Shown: positions 32,091-42,114, counted from the first letter of the stretch. The stretch is DNA of 64,000 bases from Gp7-AA10 sp035636095 (GCA_035636095.1 DASPZU010000051.1:34438-98437); one strand, 5' to 3'. Numbers and translations: made by a program. The notes: a model not told the origin generated them from the sequence alone.

Positions 32091-32837
32091 ATGCACACCC
32101 ACCAATGGGGCACACAGCCCGAGATGTTCGGGCCCCGCCACGAACACCGGCTCTCGATCATTCTCACAGAAACCAAACGGCTTACACGCGGTTCGCGCGT
32201 TCTGGATGCCGCGGTGGGACTCGGCCAGCTCGCCCAGCGACTGCAGCAACAGGGCCTTCGACCGTTTGGGATCGACGCGGCATTTGAGGCCGTGCTCCAC
32301 GTGAAGCGAACTACCGGCGTTCCGGTCGTCCTGGGCGACCTCACAAAAATGCCTTTTCGCGCTGGTGCCTTCGATGGCGTCACGACCGGCGAGACGCTCG
32401 AGCACCTCGACAACGACGCCGGCGCCGCTCGCGAGATCGGCCGGATCTTGAAAGAGGGTGGCCTCTGCGTCGCGACCGTGCCCGCGCTTCAAAGTCTGTG
32501 GTCCGCCAGCGACGCCTACTACCAGCATCGCCGCCGCTATGCACGGGACGAGCTCACGGCGCTCTTTCGGGATGGCGGAATGTCGATCGAAATTGCGCGC
32601 TATTGGGGATTTCCGGTCGTTCTCGCTTACGACACGCTGTTTCTTCTGCCGATGAACAGGCGGCGCGCTCGGGCGGATGTGGAGCGTGACCCCGCCTTGC
32701 AATCTGTGGCGCGGGCAGGAAGATCGCAAACATTGATCAAAATCGTGCGGGCGGCCTTTGCGATCGATCGCTTGTTCAGTTTCGTCCCGTTCGGGCCGGG
32801 ACTATTGCTGGTCGGGCGGAAGTTGCACGTAGAATGA
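32091..32837 (+). CDS. Class I SAM-dependent methyltransferase
   Basis: 248-residue Methyltransf_11-type enzyme. SAM-binding motif I is VLDAAVGLGQLAQRL (AVGLG instead of the commoner GCGxG), acidic loop GIDAAFEA, then FDGVTTGETLEHL (motif IV-like). A C-terminal hydrophobic stretch FSFVPFGPGLLLVGRKL is common in membrane-lipid or polyketide-type methylases. ATG 32091 is the first in-frame start near the conserved part. Acceptor unknown. The stop overlaps a TAGAAT box six to eight bases before the next gene. Confidence 0.75.
   Translation: MHTHQWGTQPEMFGPRHEHRLSIILTETKRLTRGSRVLDAAVGLGQLAQRLQQQGLRPFGIDAAFEAVLHVKRTTGVPVVLGDLTKMPFRAGAFDGVTTGETLEHLDNDAGAAREIGRILKEGGLCVATVPALQSLWSASDAYYQHRRRYARDELTALFRDGGMSIEIARYWGFPVVLAYDTLFLLPMNRRRARADVERDPALQSVARAGRSQTLIKIVRAAFAIDRLFSFVPFGPGLLLVGRKLHVE
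32830..32835 (+). promoter_or_regulatory. -10-like box (TAGAAT) before the mutase gene
   Basis: TAGAAT overlaps the stop codon of the methyltransferase gene and ends eight bases before the ATG at 32844. Confidence 0.4.
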
Positions 32838-32843
32838 GGCGAC

Positions 32844-34595
<1,752 letters not shown>

Positions 34596-34598
34596 ATC

Positions 34599-34823
34599 AT
34601 GAAGGCTCTATTCATTCTCGGCGTCATTCTGATCGTAATGGGCGTGGCATCTCTGTTCGTCCCATTTCCAGTGCGCGAGAAACACAGCATGAAGGCCGGC
34701 CCGCTCTCCGTCGGCGTCGAAACGACGGATCAGAAAAAAGTCGATCCGATCATCAGTGTCGTCCTGATTGGCGGGGGAGTCCTGCTGACGCTCGCTTCGC
34801 GGGGCCGGCGAGCTGCTCGTTGA
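34599..34823 (+). CDS. Small two-helix membrane protein
   Basis: 74 residues with hydrophobic helices at about 3-22 (ALFILGVILIVMGVASLFV) and 51-66 (IISVVLIGGGVLLTLA) and a basic C-terminus RGRRAAR. The layout resembles small DUF3185-type proteins, but I cannot confirm the family. ATG lies three bases after the mutase stop, so it is probably transcribed with it. Confidence 0.6.
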   Translation: MKALFILGVILIVMGVASLFVPFPVREKHSMKAGPLSVGVETTDQKKVDPIISVVLIGGGVLLTLASRGRRAAR

Positions 34824-34829
34824 AGGTTT

Positions 34830-34888
34830 TTTTCGGATGACGGACACGGCCATCGCAGAGCCGCTTCGCTCACGGTCAGGATGACGAG
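34830..34888. repeat. Dispersed repeat, reverse copy ending at the pheA leader promoter
   Basis: Contains TTCGGATGACGGACACGGCC, CCGCTTCGCTCACGG and ends GTCAGGATGACGAGG, the reverse complement of the GTCATCCTGAGC head seen at 14160 and 20594. Its last bases abut the TATAAT of the pheA leader promoter. Confidence 0.55.
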
Positions 34889-34889
34889 G

Positions 34890-34895
34890 TATAAT
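34890..34895 (+). promoter_or_regulatory. -10 box (TATAAT) of the pheA leader
   Basis: Perfect TATAAT ending nine bases before the leader-peptide ATG at 34905. Transcription should start around 34902, leaving almost no 5' leader in front of the peptide. Confidence 0.65.
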
Positions 34896-34904
34896 CGCCG
34901 CCGC

Positions 34905-34973
34905 ATGGTTCACCGCTCGCTCCGATTTTTCTCGTTTTTTAGCTCGACCAGAGCGGGCTCGGTGACCGTGTAA
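34905..34973 (+). CDS. pheL: Phenylalanine-rich leader peptide of pheA
   Basis: 22 codons beginning MVHRSLR followed by FFSFF, then SSTRAGSVTV and TAA. Four of five consecutive codons are Phe. They sit between attenuator segments 1 and 2, so slow translation at Phe codons when charged tRNA-Phe is scarce would free segment 2 to pair with segment 3 and prevent termination. Confidence 0.8.
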   Translation: MVHRSLRFFSFFSSTRAGSVTV

Positions 34974-35028
34974 GCGACGATCCCATAAAAAAGCAAGGCC
35001 CGCTCCTGAAAGGGACGCGGGTCTTTTT
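34911..35028 (+). terminator. Phenylalanine attenuator upstream of pheA
   Basis: Four pairing segments are visible: 1 = CACCGCTCGCTC (34911-34922), 2 = GAGCGGGCTCGGTG (34951-34964), 3 = GGCCCGCTCC (34997-35006), 4 = GGACGCGGGTC (35013-35023). 1 pairs with 2 (CACCG/CGGTG plus GCTC/GAGC), 2 with 3 (GAGCGGGCT/GGCCCGCTC, antiterminator), and 3 with 4 (GGCCCGC-TCC/GGACGCGGGTC, terminator with one bulge) followed by TTTTT (35024-35028). Confidence 0.8.
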
Positions 35029-35045
35029 GTTTTCAGGAGGAAACG

Positions 35046-35882
35046 ATGCGAGTTGCTTATCAAGGTGAAGCGGGAGCATTCAGCGAAAACGCCGCCCGAC
35101 GGCTCCTCGGCGCCGACATCATCGGAGTTCCATGCCGGTCGTTTGAGGACATGTTCGCCTCGGTTGGCGCGGGAAACGCCGACTGCTGCATCGCACCGAT
35201 CGAGAACAGCCTCGCCGGCTCGATTCACCGGAACTACGATTTGTTGCTGCAATCAGAGCTGGCAATCGCGGGGGAGACCAGCATGCGCATCGTGCACAAT
35301 CTCATCGCGCCGCCCGCCGTCACGCTTCAGGACATCCGGCGCGTCTATTCGCATCCGGTTGCGCTGGCGCAATGCACGCGTTTCTTCACAGCGAATCCGC
35401 ATCTCGAGCCGATCGCGGTCCACGACACTGCCGGCGCAGTCCGGCTCGTGATGGACCGTGGCCGCGCCGACGAGGGCGCAATCGCGTCGGCGGCAGCTGC
35501 CGAGATCTATCTCGGACGCGTCCTTCTCGAAAGCATCGAAGACAACGCGCAGAACTACACGCGATTCTTCCTGCTCACGCCGCAAGGCACCTCGGAGACA
35601 ATCACGCCGCGCGAAACCGCCCGCCGATGGAAAACCTCGATCGTGTTTCGTGTCGCCAACAAACCCGGCGCGCTGTTCCGGGCGCTGGGCGCATTTGCGA
35701 TCTTCGAGATCGATCTCGCCAAGATCGAGTCGCGACCGATCGAAGGGAAACCGTGGGAGTACGCCTTCTATCTCGATTTCATTGGAAAGCGCGACGAGCC
35801 GAACGTCGCGCGGGCGCTCGACAGTCTTCATGAGCTCGCCGAGATGGTCCGGGTGCTCGGTTCCTACCCGACACGGTGGTGA
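35046..35882 (+). CDS. pheA: Prephenate dehydratase with ACT domain
   Basis: 278-residue enzyme converting prephenate to phenylpyruvate in phenylalanine synthesis. Dehydratase domain 1-185: RVAYQGEAGAFSE, CCIAPIENSLAGSIHRNYDLL, and the catalytic-region NYTRFFLL. ACT regulatory domain from about 198 (KTSIVFRVANKPGALFRAL) with the Phe-binding ESRP motif (KIESRPIEG). No chorismate mutase domain, so it is the monofunctional type. AGGAGG lies six bases before ATG 35046. Transcription is controlled by the upstream Phe attenuator and the enzyme by Phe feedback. Confidence 0.95.
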   Translation: MRVAYQGEAGAFSENAARRLLGADIIGVPCRSFEDMFASVGAGNADCCIAPIENSLAGSIHRNYDLLLQSELAIAGETSMRIVHNLIAPPAVTLQDIRRVYSHPVALAQCTRFFTANPHLEPIAVHDTAGAVRLVMDRGRADEGAIASAAAAEIYLGRVLLESIEDNAQNYTRFFLLTPQGTSETITPRETARRWKTSIVFRVANKPGALFRALGAFAIFEIDLAKIESRPIEGKPWEYAFYLDFIGKRDEPNVARALDSLHELAEMVRVLGSYPTRW

Positions 35883-35897
35883 TGACATTTCCGAAAG

Positions 35898-35913
35898 TGT
35901 GATCCACGTCACA
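35898..35913 (+). promoter_or_regulatory. CRP/FNR-family operator
   Basis: TGTGATCCACGTCACA: half-sites TGTGA and TCACA with a six-base spacer match the CRP consensus exactly. A CATTCT hexamer at 35936-35941 would place the site near -42, the class II activation position, for the cupredoxin gene starting at 35965. Confidence 0.6.
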
Positions 35914-35964
35914 CACCGGGTGGCACGCCGAGGACCATTCTTCGCGGGTCAGGGAGGGTTACCC

Positions 35965-37080
35965 ATGCGTTCGCGGCATGCGCTTTTGGTCTTTTTATTT
36001 GCTTTTGCAACTTCCGCCTTTGCAAAGGACGTTTATCTCAGCATTGGAGGAAGCGTCGGCGTGTTCCGGACGGACATGCGCATCTTCAATCCGTCGACGA
36101 CGAAAGACATCCAGATCCAGGCGTATCTGCTGCCCCTCAACAACGTCGACAACTCGAATGTCCAGGCCAAAACCATCACCGTGCCGAAGAGGTCGATGGC
36201 CGTGTACGACGATGTCGTGACCTCGCTGTTCGGTGCAACCGGTCTCGGTGGAATTCGATTGAGCTCTCCTGATGATTTCGTCGCGACGCAGCGCGTCTAT
36301 GCGACGGCTTCCGATGGCAGCACGACCGGACAGTTCGTGGCCGGCGTCGATCAGACTGCCGCGATGAAGCAGGGCGTCATCGTGCAGATGAAGGCGAACG
36401 GCACGCAGGGACAGGCGCGAACGTTTCGCACGAACGTCGGTGTGGTGAATCCGAACAATGTGGCCGCCAACGTCACGTGGCGCATTTACGACAAGAACAA
36501 CAATCTCGTCGGACAGCCGTTCAACCAGGTGCTGCAGCCTTTCGGTGTGATTGGACCCTCGGGCATGGCGGCGTTCGGGCTCGGCTCGACGGCCGACCTG
36601 AGCGACACGTGGATGACGTTCTCCTCCGATCAGCCGATCCTCGCGTATGGATCGGTGATCGACAATCTCAACAACGCCGGAACGTACATCGCCGGCGCGG
36701 CCGACAGCGGAGGCCCTCCGTTCACTCCGGCCACGCCAAACAGCAAGACCTACAACGTCTCTCTGGCGAGCTTCGTCATCACGATCACACCGGAGATCAA
36801 GTTGCTCGATCTCAACGTGGGCGACACGGTCACGTTTCACATCACGGTGCGTGACTCGACTCATGGATTCGAGCTCATCGATCCAATCGGCGCAGTTGTC
36901 ATACCGCCGGCGATTTTCAATCCCGGCGATGTCATCGACAAGACGTGGACTGTGACCAAGAAAGGCACGTATCAGTATTTCTGCGTCAATTCGTCGTGCG
37001 GAACGGGACACAACTCCATGACCGGTGACTTTTCGATCCAGGTCGCGACTGCTCCGCCGGACACCGGCCCCCGCTACTAG
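35965..37080 (+). CDS. Secreted protein with C-terminal CuA-like cupredoxin domain
   Basis: 371 residues. Signal peptide MRSRHALLVFLFAFATSAFA; a beta-rich domain (about 25-255) with RTDMRIFNPS and LAYGSVIDN, a pattern common in secreted Acidobacteria proteins; then a cupredoxin domain (about 265-360). Putative copper ligands are His in DSTHGFEL and C-V-N-S-S-C-G-T-G-H-N-S-M. Cytochrome oxidase subunit II CuA uses C-x3-C-x3-H-x2-M; here the Cys spacing is x4. Likely a periplasmic copper electron carrier. GGAGGG lies seven bases before ATG 35965; a CRP site is upstream. Confidence 0.78.
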   Translation: MRSRHALLVFLFAFATSAFAKDVYLSIGGSVGVFRTDMRIFNPSTTKDIQIQAYLLPLNNVDNSNVQAKTITVPKRSMAVYDDVVTSLFGATGLGGIRLSSPDDFVATQRVYATASDGSTTGQFVAGVDQTAAMKQGVIVQMKANGTQGQARTFRTNVGVVNPNNVAANVTWRIYDKNNNLVGQPFNQVLQPFGVIGPSGMAAFGLGSTADLSDTWMTFSSDQPILAYGSVIDNLNNAGTYIAGAADSGGPPFTPATPNSKTYNVSLASFVITITPEIKLLDLNVGDTVTFHITVRDSTHGFELIDPIGAVVIPPAIFNPGDVIDKTWTVTKKGTYQYFCVNSSCGTGHNSMTGDFSIQVATAPPDTGPRY

Positions 37081-37129
37081 CTTCGTTTTTTCTGCTAAGC
37101 TGTTGACTGCGCACAACGTGGCGGGTGTG

Positions 37130-39535
37130 ATGGAGATCCTGCATTTCGCGAAAAGCAGGCGCGGCGGAGAGCTGATCGGGATTGTCATCCTGGCAGCGGG
37201 CCTCAGTCTCGGCGCCGCTTTGATCACCTATCACCCCGAGGACTCTTCGGCGTTCTACACCTCTACCAATAACGCGATTTCGAACGCCATCGGATATTAC
37301 GGCGCGACTGGCGCGTGGATCTTCGTCGGATTCTTTGGCTTCGCGAGCCTTCTTTTTCCGCTCGGGATGCTGGTCATCGGCTGGCAGCGCTTCTGGGGGA
37401 GCGAGGTCGAGTACGTTCAGACGAAAGCCTTCGGCTGGGTCACGTTGCTGATCTCAGTTCCGCCACTTCTCGATTTGACGTTCGGCAAAGTGTGGCTCCG
37501 CGGTGCGCTCATTGCCTCCGGCGGTTACCTCGGACAGGAAATCGATCAAGCCGCGACAACGAATCTCAATGGTGGGGGCGCGGCGATTCTGTTCGGAACG
37601 ATGCTGCTGGTTGGAATTCTTCTTTCGACGCGCATCAGCCTGGCCGCGATCTTCATGGCAATCAAAGAGAATCTCGTCGGCCTCAGTCGCACGCTCTCGC
37701 TGCAGTGGGCCCGGCTGACCGAGCGCCGGCGCAAGGAAAAGATGAAGGAAGCCATCGTCCGCAAGCACGCGCTGCGGCTTGTCGAAATCGATGAAACACC
37801 ACATCGGGAAGACTCCGGCCCACTCGTGCGCGAGGTGAAGGGGGCGGGACGTTTTCAAATCCGCAAAGTGACAAAGGCCGATCTTCGCAAGGCGGCCGAG
37901 GCGCTGGCGCAACAAGAGAGGCCGGATCCGTTTGAGCTTTATGCGCACGAAGAACCCCCAGATTTCGAGGAACCCGAACCGCGGCCTAAAGTCCTCATTT
38001 CACGTCCGGCCACGAGGCTCACCAAGCCTGCCAGGCGCGATGTCCGTCTGGGCAACGAAGAATTACCGCCCGTGAACCTGCTGGCTGTGGGCGCAAAACA
38101 GGATCAGATCAACGATGAGGTTCACAAGAAATATCTCGAGATCGGCCGCCTGATCGAAGAGCGATGCCGCGAGTTCGCGGTCGAAGGCGAAGTGACCGCG
38201 TACCATCCTGGTCCGGTCGTCACGACCTTCGAGTTCAAGCCGTCCGCCGGCGTGAAGTACGCACGCGTCGTGAACCTCGGCGACGATCTGGCGCTGGCAT
38301 TGAAGGCGGAGTCCATCCGCATCGAGCGCATCTCGGGATCGTCCACGGTCGGGATCGAAGTTCCGAATCGCAAGCGCGATCTCATCACGCTGCGCGACGT
38401 CGTCGACACCGAGACATTCTCGCAATCGTCGTCGCTTCTGACGCTGGCCCTCGGAAAAGACATTCATGGTGAACCGACCGTCACGGACCTCGGCCGCATG
38501 CCGCATCTTCTGGTCGCCGGCGCGACCGGCGCGGGCAAATCCGTCGGCCTCAACTCGATGATCGTGTCGCTGCTTTATAAAGCGCTGCCGCGACAGCTGC
38601 GCATGCTGATGATCGATCCCAAGATGGTCGAGCTGAAAATTTACGAAGACATCCCGCATCTGCTGCATCCGATCGTCACCGATCCGAAGCTGGCCTCCAA
38701 CGCGCTGATCTGGGCAGTGGCGGAGATGGAGAATCGCTATCGCACGCTCGCCGAGTGCGGGGTGCGCAACATCGATCAATACAACGCGCTGCTGAAGGAT
38801 CCGGAAGCGCACCGCCGCGCGCGAAAGGCGGGACCTGACGACCACACGCCCACGCCGGAGGCCATGCATTACATCGTCATCATCATCGACGAATTCGCGG
38901 ACCTGATGATGATCGCGCCAAAAGACGTCGAAGATTCCGTGACGCGACTGGCGCAAAAAGCGCGCGCGGTCGGGATTCACCTCATCGTCGCGACGCAGCG
39001 TCCATCGGTCGATGTCATCACCGGAGTCATCAAAGCGAATTTCCCCTCGCGCATCGCGTATCAGGTGGCCTCGCGGGTCGACTCGCGCACCATCCTCGAC
39101 ACCCAGGGCGCCGAAAAACTCCTCGGATCGGGCGACATGCTGTTCCTCCCGCCCGGAACGGCGCGCCTCCGCCGCATTCATGGCGCCTACGTTTCGGAAG
39201 GCGAGATCAACGAGGTCGTCGACTTCGTGAAGAAGAATCAGGGCGAGCCGAAATTCCTCGAGGAGATCACCAAGGTCCTGGAACAGAAAACGGCCGCCGA
39301 TGGCATCGAGTATCTCGACGATCCGAAGTACGACGACGCCGTTCGGGTGGTGTTGTCGACCGGGCAGGCATCGGCCTCGTATCTGCAGCGCCGCCTGAAG
39401 CTCGGATATTCGCGCGCGGCGCGCCTCATCGAGATCATGGAAGCGCACGGAGTCGTCGGTCCCTCGCAGGGGAGCAAGCCGCGCGACATCCTCATTCGCG
39501 CTGAAGACTATCCGTCCGCGAGCGGCGAGATCTGA
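37130..39535 (+). CDS. ftsK: DNA translocase FtsK/SpoIIIE
   Basis: 801-residue septal DNA pump. Four N-terminal membrane helices (about 12-190) anchor it; a charged linker (about 200-330) precedes the alpha/beta motor with GATGAGKSVG (Walker A, about 463) and IIIDEFADLMM (Walker B), and the C-terminal gamma winged helix (SYLQRRLKLGYSRAARLIEIME) that reads chromosome polarity sequences. ATG 37130 selected; GTG at 37118 or 37127 is possible. Its TGA overlaps the next ATG by one base (TGATG). Confidence 0.93.
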   Translation: MEILHFAKSRRGGELIGIVILAAGLSLGAALITYHPEDSSAFYTSTNNAISNAIGYYGATGAWIFVGFFGFASLLFPLGMLVIGWQRFWGSEVEYVQTKAFGWVTLLISVPPLLDLTFGKVWLRGALIASGGYLGQEIDQAATTNLNGGGAAILFGTMLLVGILLSTRISLAAIFMAIKENLVGLSRTLSLQWARLTERRRKEKMKEAIVRKHALRLVEIDETPHREDSGPLVREVKGAGRFQIRKVTKADLRKAAEALAQQERPDPFELYAHEEPPDFEEPEPRPKVLISRPATRLTKPARRDVRLGNEELPPVNLLAVGAKQDQINDEVHKKYLEIGRLIEERCREFAVEGEVTAYHPGPVVTTFEFKPSAGVKYARVVNLGDDLALALKAESIRIERISGSSTVGIEVPNRKRDLITLRDVVDTETFSQSSSLLTLALGKDIHGEPTVTDLGRMPHLLVAGATGAGKSVGLNSMIVSLLYKALPRQLRMLMIDPKMVELKIYEDIPHLLHPIVTDPKLASNALIWAVAEMENRYRTLAECGVRNIDQYNALLKDPEAHRRARKAGPDDHTPTPEAMHYIVIIIDEFADLMMIAPKDVEDSVTRLAQKARAVGIHLIVATQRPSVDVITGVIKANFPSRIAYQVASRVDSRTILDTQGAEKLLGSGDMLFLPPGTARLRRIHGAYVSEGEINEVVDFVKKNQGEPKFLEEITKVLEQKTAADGIEYLDDPKYDDAVRVVLSTGQASASYLQRRLKLGYSRAARLIEIMEAHGVVGPSQGSKPRDILIRAEDYPSASGEI

Positions 39536-40899
39536 TGTGGGGCGCCGCCGCCCTCGGCGGCCGGAGCGCCGTCGAACGCCTTTGCGCGTTGGCGACCGCC
39601 GCCGCACTCGTTCCGATCTGGTTGTTCCGATTTTTTCCGACGCAGGACGGGCCGAGCCATCTCTACAACGCGTTCGTCCTGGCGCACTACTTCGATCGCG
39701 CGAACATTGTTATACGAGAATATTTAATATTAAATACACATCTTTTTCCAAACTGGACCACCTATGTCGCGATGGCGGCCCTGATGCGGATCTTTCCGCC
39801 GCTGATCGTCCAGCAGATCGTGCTCTCGATTTGCGTGATCTGCATTCCGGCAGCGGTCATCTATCTTCAAAAATCCTTCAAGGCCGCCGCTGACGCCACC
39901 GCGCTCCTGGGCGTGCTGCTGGCGTTCAGCTACATCCTGTTCATGGGCTTCTTCAACTTCATCGTCGGCGCGGCGCTGTTCATCTTCACCATCGGATTCT
40001 GGTGGCGGCGGCGCAAGGCGCGCTATCTGTATGCGCTGTATGCGCTGCTCATCGCGATTTATCTCAGCCATGGACTCGCGTTCGCCGCGACGCTGATGGC
40101 GATTGCCATCCTTGCGGCGACCGAGCGTCGATGGCGCGTCCTGGGGGAGCTCGCGCCGGCGGTCGTGCTGTTCATCCTCGACGCAGTTGCGCGGACCGGA
40201 GGGCAGCCGTTGTTTCGCTCCCTTCTGTGGCACCTCCGTCAACTGCCGTCATTTTTCGCGGCCGGGCACATCGCGATTTCGTACCTCGTACTCGCGCTGG
40301 TAGCGCTGGGAGTGGTGTGGGGACGGGCTTCAGCCCGTCCAATGGTACTGGTCTCTGCCGCGCTCTTCATCGCCTACTTCGTGATGCCGTGGGGCTACTC
40401 GGCGGGCGGGCAGCAACTGCAGGCGGGTTGGATCAACGAGAGACTTCTGTTCCTCGCGATTCTCACGCTGCCGGCGTGGATCGCGTTGCCGCGGCCCGCG
40501 ATCGCGACGGCGCTGTTTCTCATCGCGATCGCCGCCCATATCGGCATGACGTCGATTCAAATCGCGAAGCTCAATCGCTACATCGGCGAGATCGTGAAAT
40601 GTGCGCCGCTGATCCGGCCCCACAGCACCATTCAGACTCTTTTCCCACCGTCGAACCAGACACCGCAGGTCACGCCGACGCTGCATCTCACCGGCTATTT
40701 CGGTCTGCAAACGGATGTCGTCGATCTCGACGACTACGAGGCGCGCCTTCCCGATTTTCCCCTCGCCTACCGTCCCGCCCTCCCGCCCCGCCCCCCCGAC
40801 GCGGTCGTGATCTGGCGGGGCGCGCAGGTGCGGCGCGTCATCGGATACCGGGTCGTGTGCAGCAACAGCGAGATCCGCCTGCTGCAGAAAGTGCAGTAA
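39535..40899 (+). CDS. Multi-span membrane protein (GT-C-like)
   Basis: 454 residues with about 9-10 hydrophobic helices. The first periplasmic loop has FPTQDGPSHLYNA, reminiscent of GT-C glycosyltransferases where an acidic residue follows the first helix, but there is no decisive motif. The final about 100 residues form a soluble domain (LTGYFGLQTDVVDLDDYEA). Translationally coupled to ftsK by TGATG. It contains both an A/T-rich codon island and a perfect GGACGGGCT hairpin repeat. Confidence 0.6.
   Translation: MWGAAALGGRSAVERLCALATAAALVPIWLFRFFPTQDGPSHLYNAFVLAHYFDRANIVIREYLILNTHLFPNWTTYVAMAALMRIFPPLIVQQIVLSICVICIPAAVIYLQKSFKAAADATALLGVLLAFSYILFMGFFNFIVGAALFIFTIGFWWRRRKARYLYALYALLIAIYLSHGLAFAATLMAIAILAATERRWRVLGELAPAVVLFILDAVARTGGQPLFRSLLWHLRQLPSFFAAGHIAISYLVLALVALGVVWGRASARPMVLVSAALFIAYFVMPWGYSAGGQQLQAGWINERLLFLAILTLPAWIALPRPAIATALFLIAIAAHIGMTSIQIAKLNRYIGEIVKCAPLIRPHSTIQTLFPPSNQTPQVTPTLHLTGYFGLQTDVVDLDDYEARLPDFPLAYRPALPPRPPDAVVIWRGAQVRRVIGYRVVCSNSEIRLLQKVQ
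39701..39752 (+). other. A/T-rich codon island with palindrome inside the membrane protein gene
   Basis: Codons for NIVIREYLILNTHLFPN are almost entirely A/T-ending. It contains the perfect 16-base palindrome TATTTAATATTAAATA at 39721-39736. The frame remains open and the flanks are GC3-rich. Confidence 0.75.
40321..40340. repeat. GGACGGGCT hairpin repeat inside a gene
   Basis: GGACGGGCTTCAGCCCGTCC: nine-base arms around TC, perfectly complementary. Encodes GRASARP in a loop between two membrane helices. Confidence 0.75.
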
Positions 40900-40913
40900 G
40901 ATTTGGGCGAATC

Positions 40914-41276
40914 ATGAAGGCCAAAGCGCTGTTAGGTGAGTTCCGTGACGCGGAGTTCATCGGCCAGGTGCCCGGCCTCCGTCGCACCTATATCGTCCTC
41001 GGAACTAAGAAGCACTTCATCCTCATCACGCAATCGGGCCCGCTGGCCGGCAATTTCAATCTCGTGACGCGAAGGGCCGTGGAATCGGTACAGCGCCGGT
41101 TCGGCGGCAAGAGGGGTTTGACGTCCGCGGAGATTCTCAAACGATCGAGCGCGGTCAATGATCGCTTCGATGTCCTCCGCATTCTGTATGTGCTCGAGGC
41201 CATGAAGCAGGCCACCAAGCGCATTGCCAAACCGCCCGCCCGCGGCTTCGTGTTCGATCTGCGCAAGCCGCGCTGA
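40914..41276 (+). CDS. Conserved-looking small basic protein, unknown function
   Basis: 120 residues, soluble, no signal peptide. The chain runs MKAKALLGEFRDAEFIG, then a beta-rich portion YIVLGTKKHFILITQSGP and helices TSAEILKRSSAVNDRFDVLRILYVLEAM, ending RGFVFDLRKPR. I do not recognise the family; a DNA- or RNA-binding role would suit its charge but is not shown. Start at ATG 40914; TAAGAT lies 11 bases upstream. Confidence 0.55.
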   Translation: MKAKALLGEFRDAEFIGQVPGLRRTYIVLGTKKHFILITQSGPLAGNFNLVTRRAVESVQRRFGGKRGLTSAEILKRSSAVNDRFDVLRILYVLEAMKQATKRIAKPPARGFVFDLRKPR

Positions 41277-41307
41277 AATTGGCGTCGAACGTGCTTCGTT
41301 TGCCGCC

Positions 41308-42114
41308 ATGCGCTGGACCCCCGGCGGTGAAAGTTCCGACATTGAGGATCGCCGCGGCGGTGGCGGATTCGGATTCGGCGGCATGCCCATCGGGATCGGC
41401 GGGGCGATTGTTCTCCTCGTTCTGAGCCTCATCTTCGGAAAGAACTTTTTCGCGATTTTCGAGAGTGCACCATCGGCGACGACAGAGAGCCGTCCCGTCG
41501 AACAAACCCCGGAGGAGAGCCGCGAAGTGCAATTCGTGTCGTTCGTCCTCGACGACGCGCAAGCGACCTGGGAAAGGATTCTGGGGGATCGATACCGCCA
41601 CGCGAAGCTGGTTCTTTTTCGCGATGCGACCAGCTCTGGCTGCGGATTTGCGCAGTCGGCATCGGGGCCGTTTTACTGCCCCGTCGACGAAAAGGTGTAT
41701 GTCGACCTTGCGTTCTTCGATGAAATGCGCGATCGGTTTGCCGCCACCGGCGACTTCGCGCAGGCCTACGTGATCACGCACGAGATCGGCCATCACGTCC
41801 AGAAACTCCTCGGCATCGTGCGGCGGTCGCGCGCCGATTCGGTGGCCCTCGAGCTGCAGGCGGACTGCTTCGCGGGAATCTGGGGTCATTCGACCGCCCA
41901 GCGCAACATTCTCGAGAGCGGCGACATTGAAGAAGGTCTGAACGCCGCGGCATCCGTCGGCGACGATCGCATGCAGCGCATGGCCGGCAAGCGAGTCAAC
42001 CCCGATTCGTTCACGCACGGCTCATCGCGTCAGCGCGCGATGTGGTTCCGCCGCGGGCTCGAGTCCGGCCGCATCGAGGACTGCGATACATTCGGCGCCC
42101 AAGTGCGTGATTAG
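41308..42114 (+). CDS. Neutral zinc metallopeptidase, YpfJ family
   Basis: 268 residues. Gly-rich N-terminus (RRGGGGFGFGGMPIG) typical of YpfJ, one transmembrane helix (GGAIVLLVLSLIFG), and an extracytoplasmic zinc protease domain with YVITHEIGHHVQ (HExxH) and the conserved LELQADCFAGIWGH, in which the downstream Asp/Glu is the third ligand. Length and architecture match the family (about 280). ATG 41308 gives the family N-terminus MRWTPGG. Physiological substrate unknown. Overlaps the next gene by eight bases. Confidence 0.88.
   Translation: MRWTPGGESSDIEDRRGGGGFGFGGMPIGIGGAIVLLVLSLIFGKNFFAIFESAPSATTESRPVEQTPEESREVQFVSFVLDDAQATWERILGDRYRHAKLVLFRDATSSGCGFAQSASGPFYCPVDEKVYVDLAFFDEMRDRFAATGDFAQAYVITHEIGHHVQKLLGIVRRSRADSVALELQADCFAGIWGHSTAQRNILESGDIEEGLNAAASVGDDRMQRMAGKRVNPDSFTHGSSRQRAMWFRRGLESGRIEDCDTFGAQVRD

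Noticed and set aside
34824..35045. Riboswitch or T-box upstream of pheA
   Set aside because: No T-box sequence or ligand-type fold; the Phe-codon leader plus four pairing segments explain the region.
37103..37131. TTGACT-N17-TGTGAT as an ftsK promoter
   Set aside because: The -10 would overlap the start codon, so the transcript would begin inside the gene.
38063..39607. 514-codon minus-strand frame opposite ftsK
   Set aside because: Antisense shadow of the conserved FtsK motor; Arg/Asp/His-rich with no recognisable motif.
40002..40913. Long plus-strand frame overlapping the GT-C-like membrane gene
   Set aside because: Only its last 120 codons (from ATG 40914) are free of overlap; the upstream part is an Arg/Ala-rich out-of-frame shadow.
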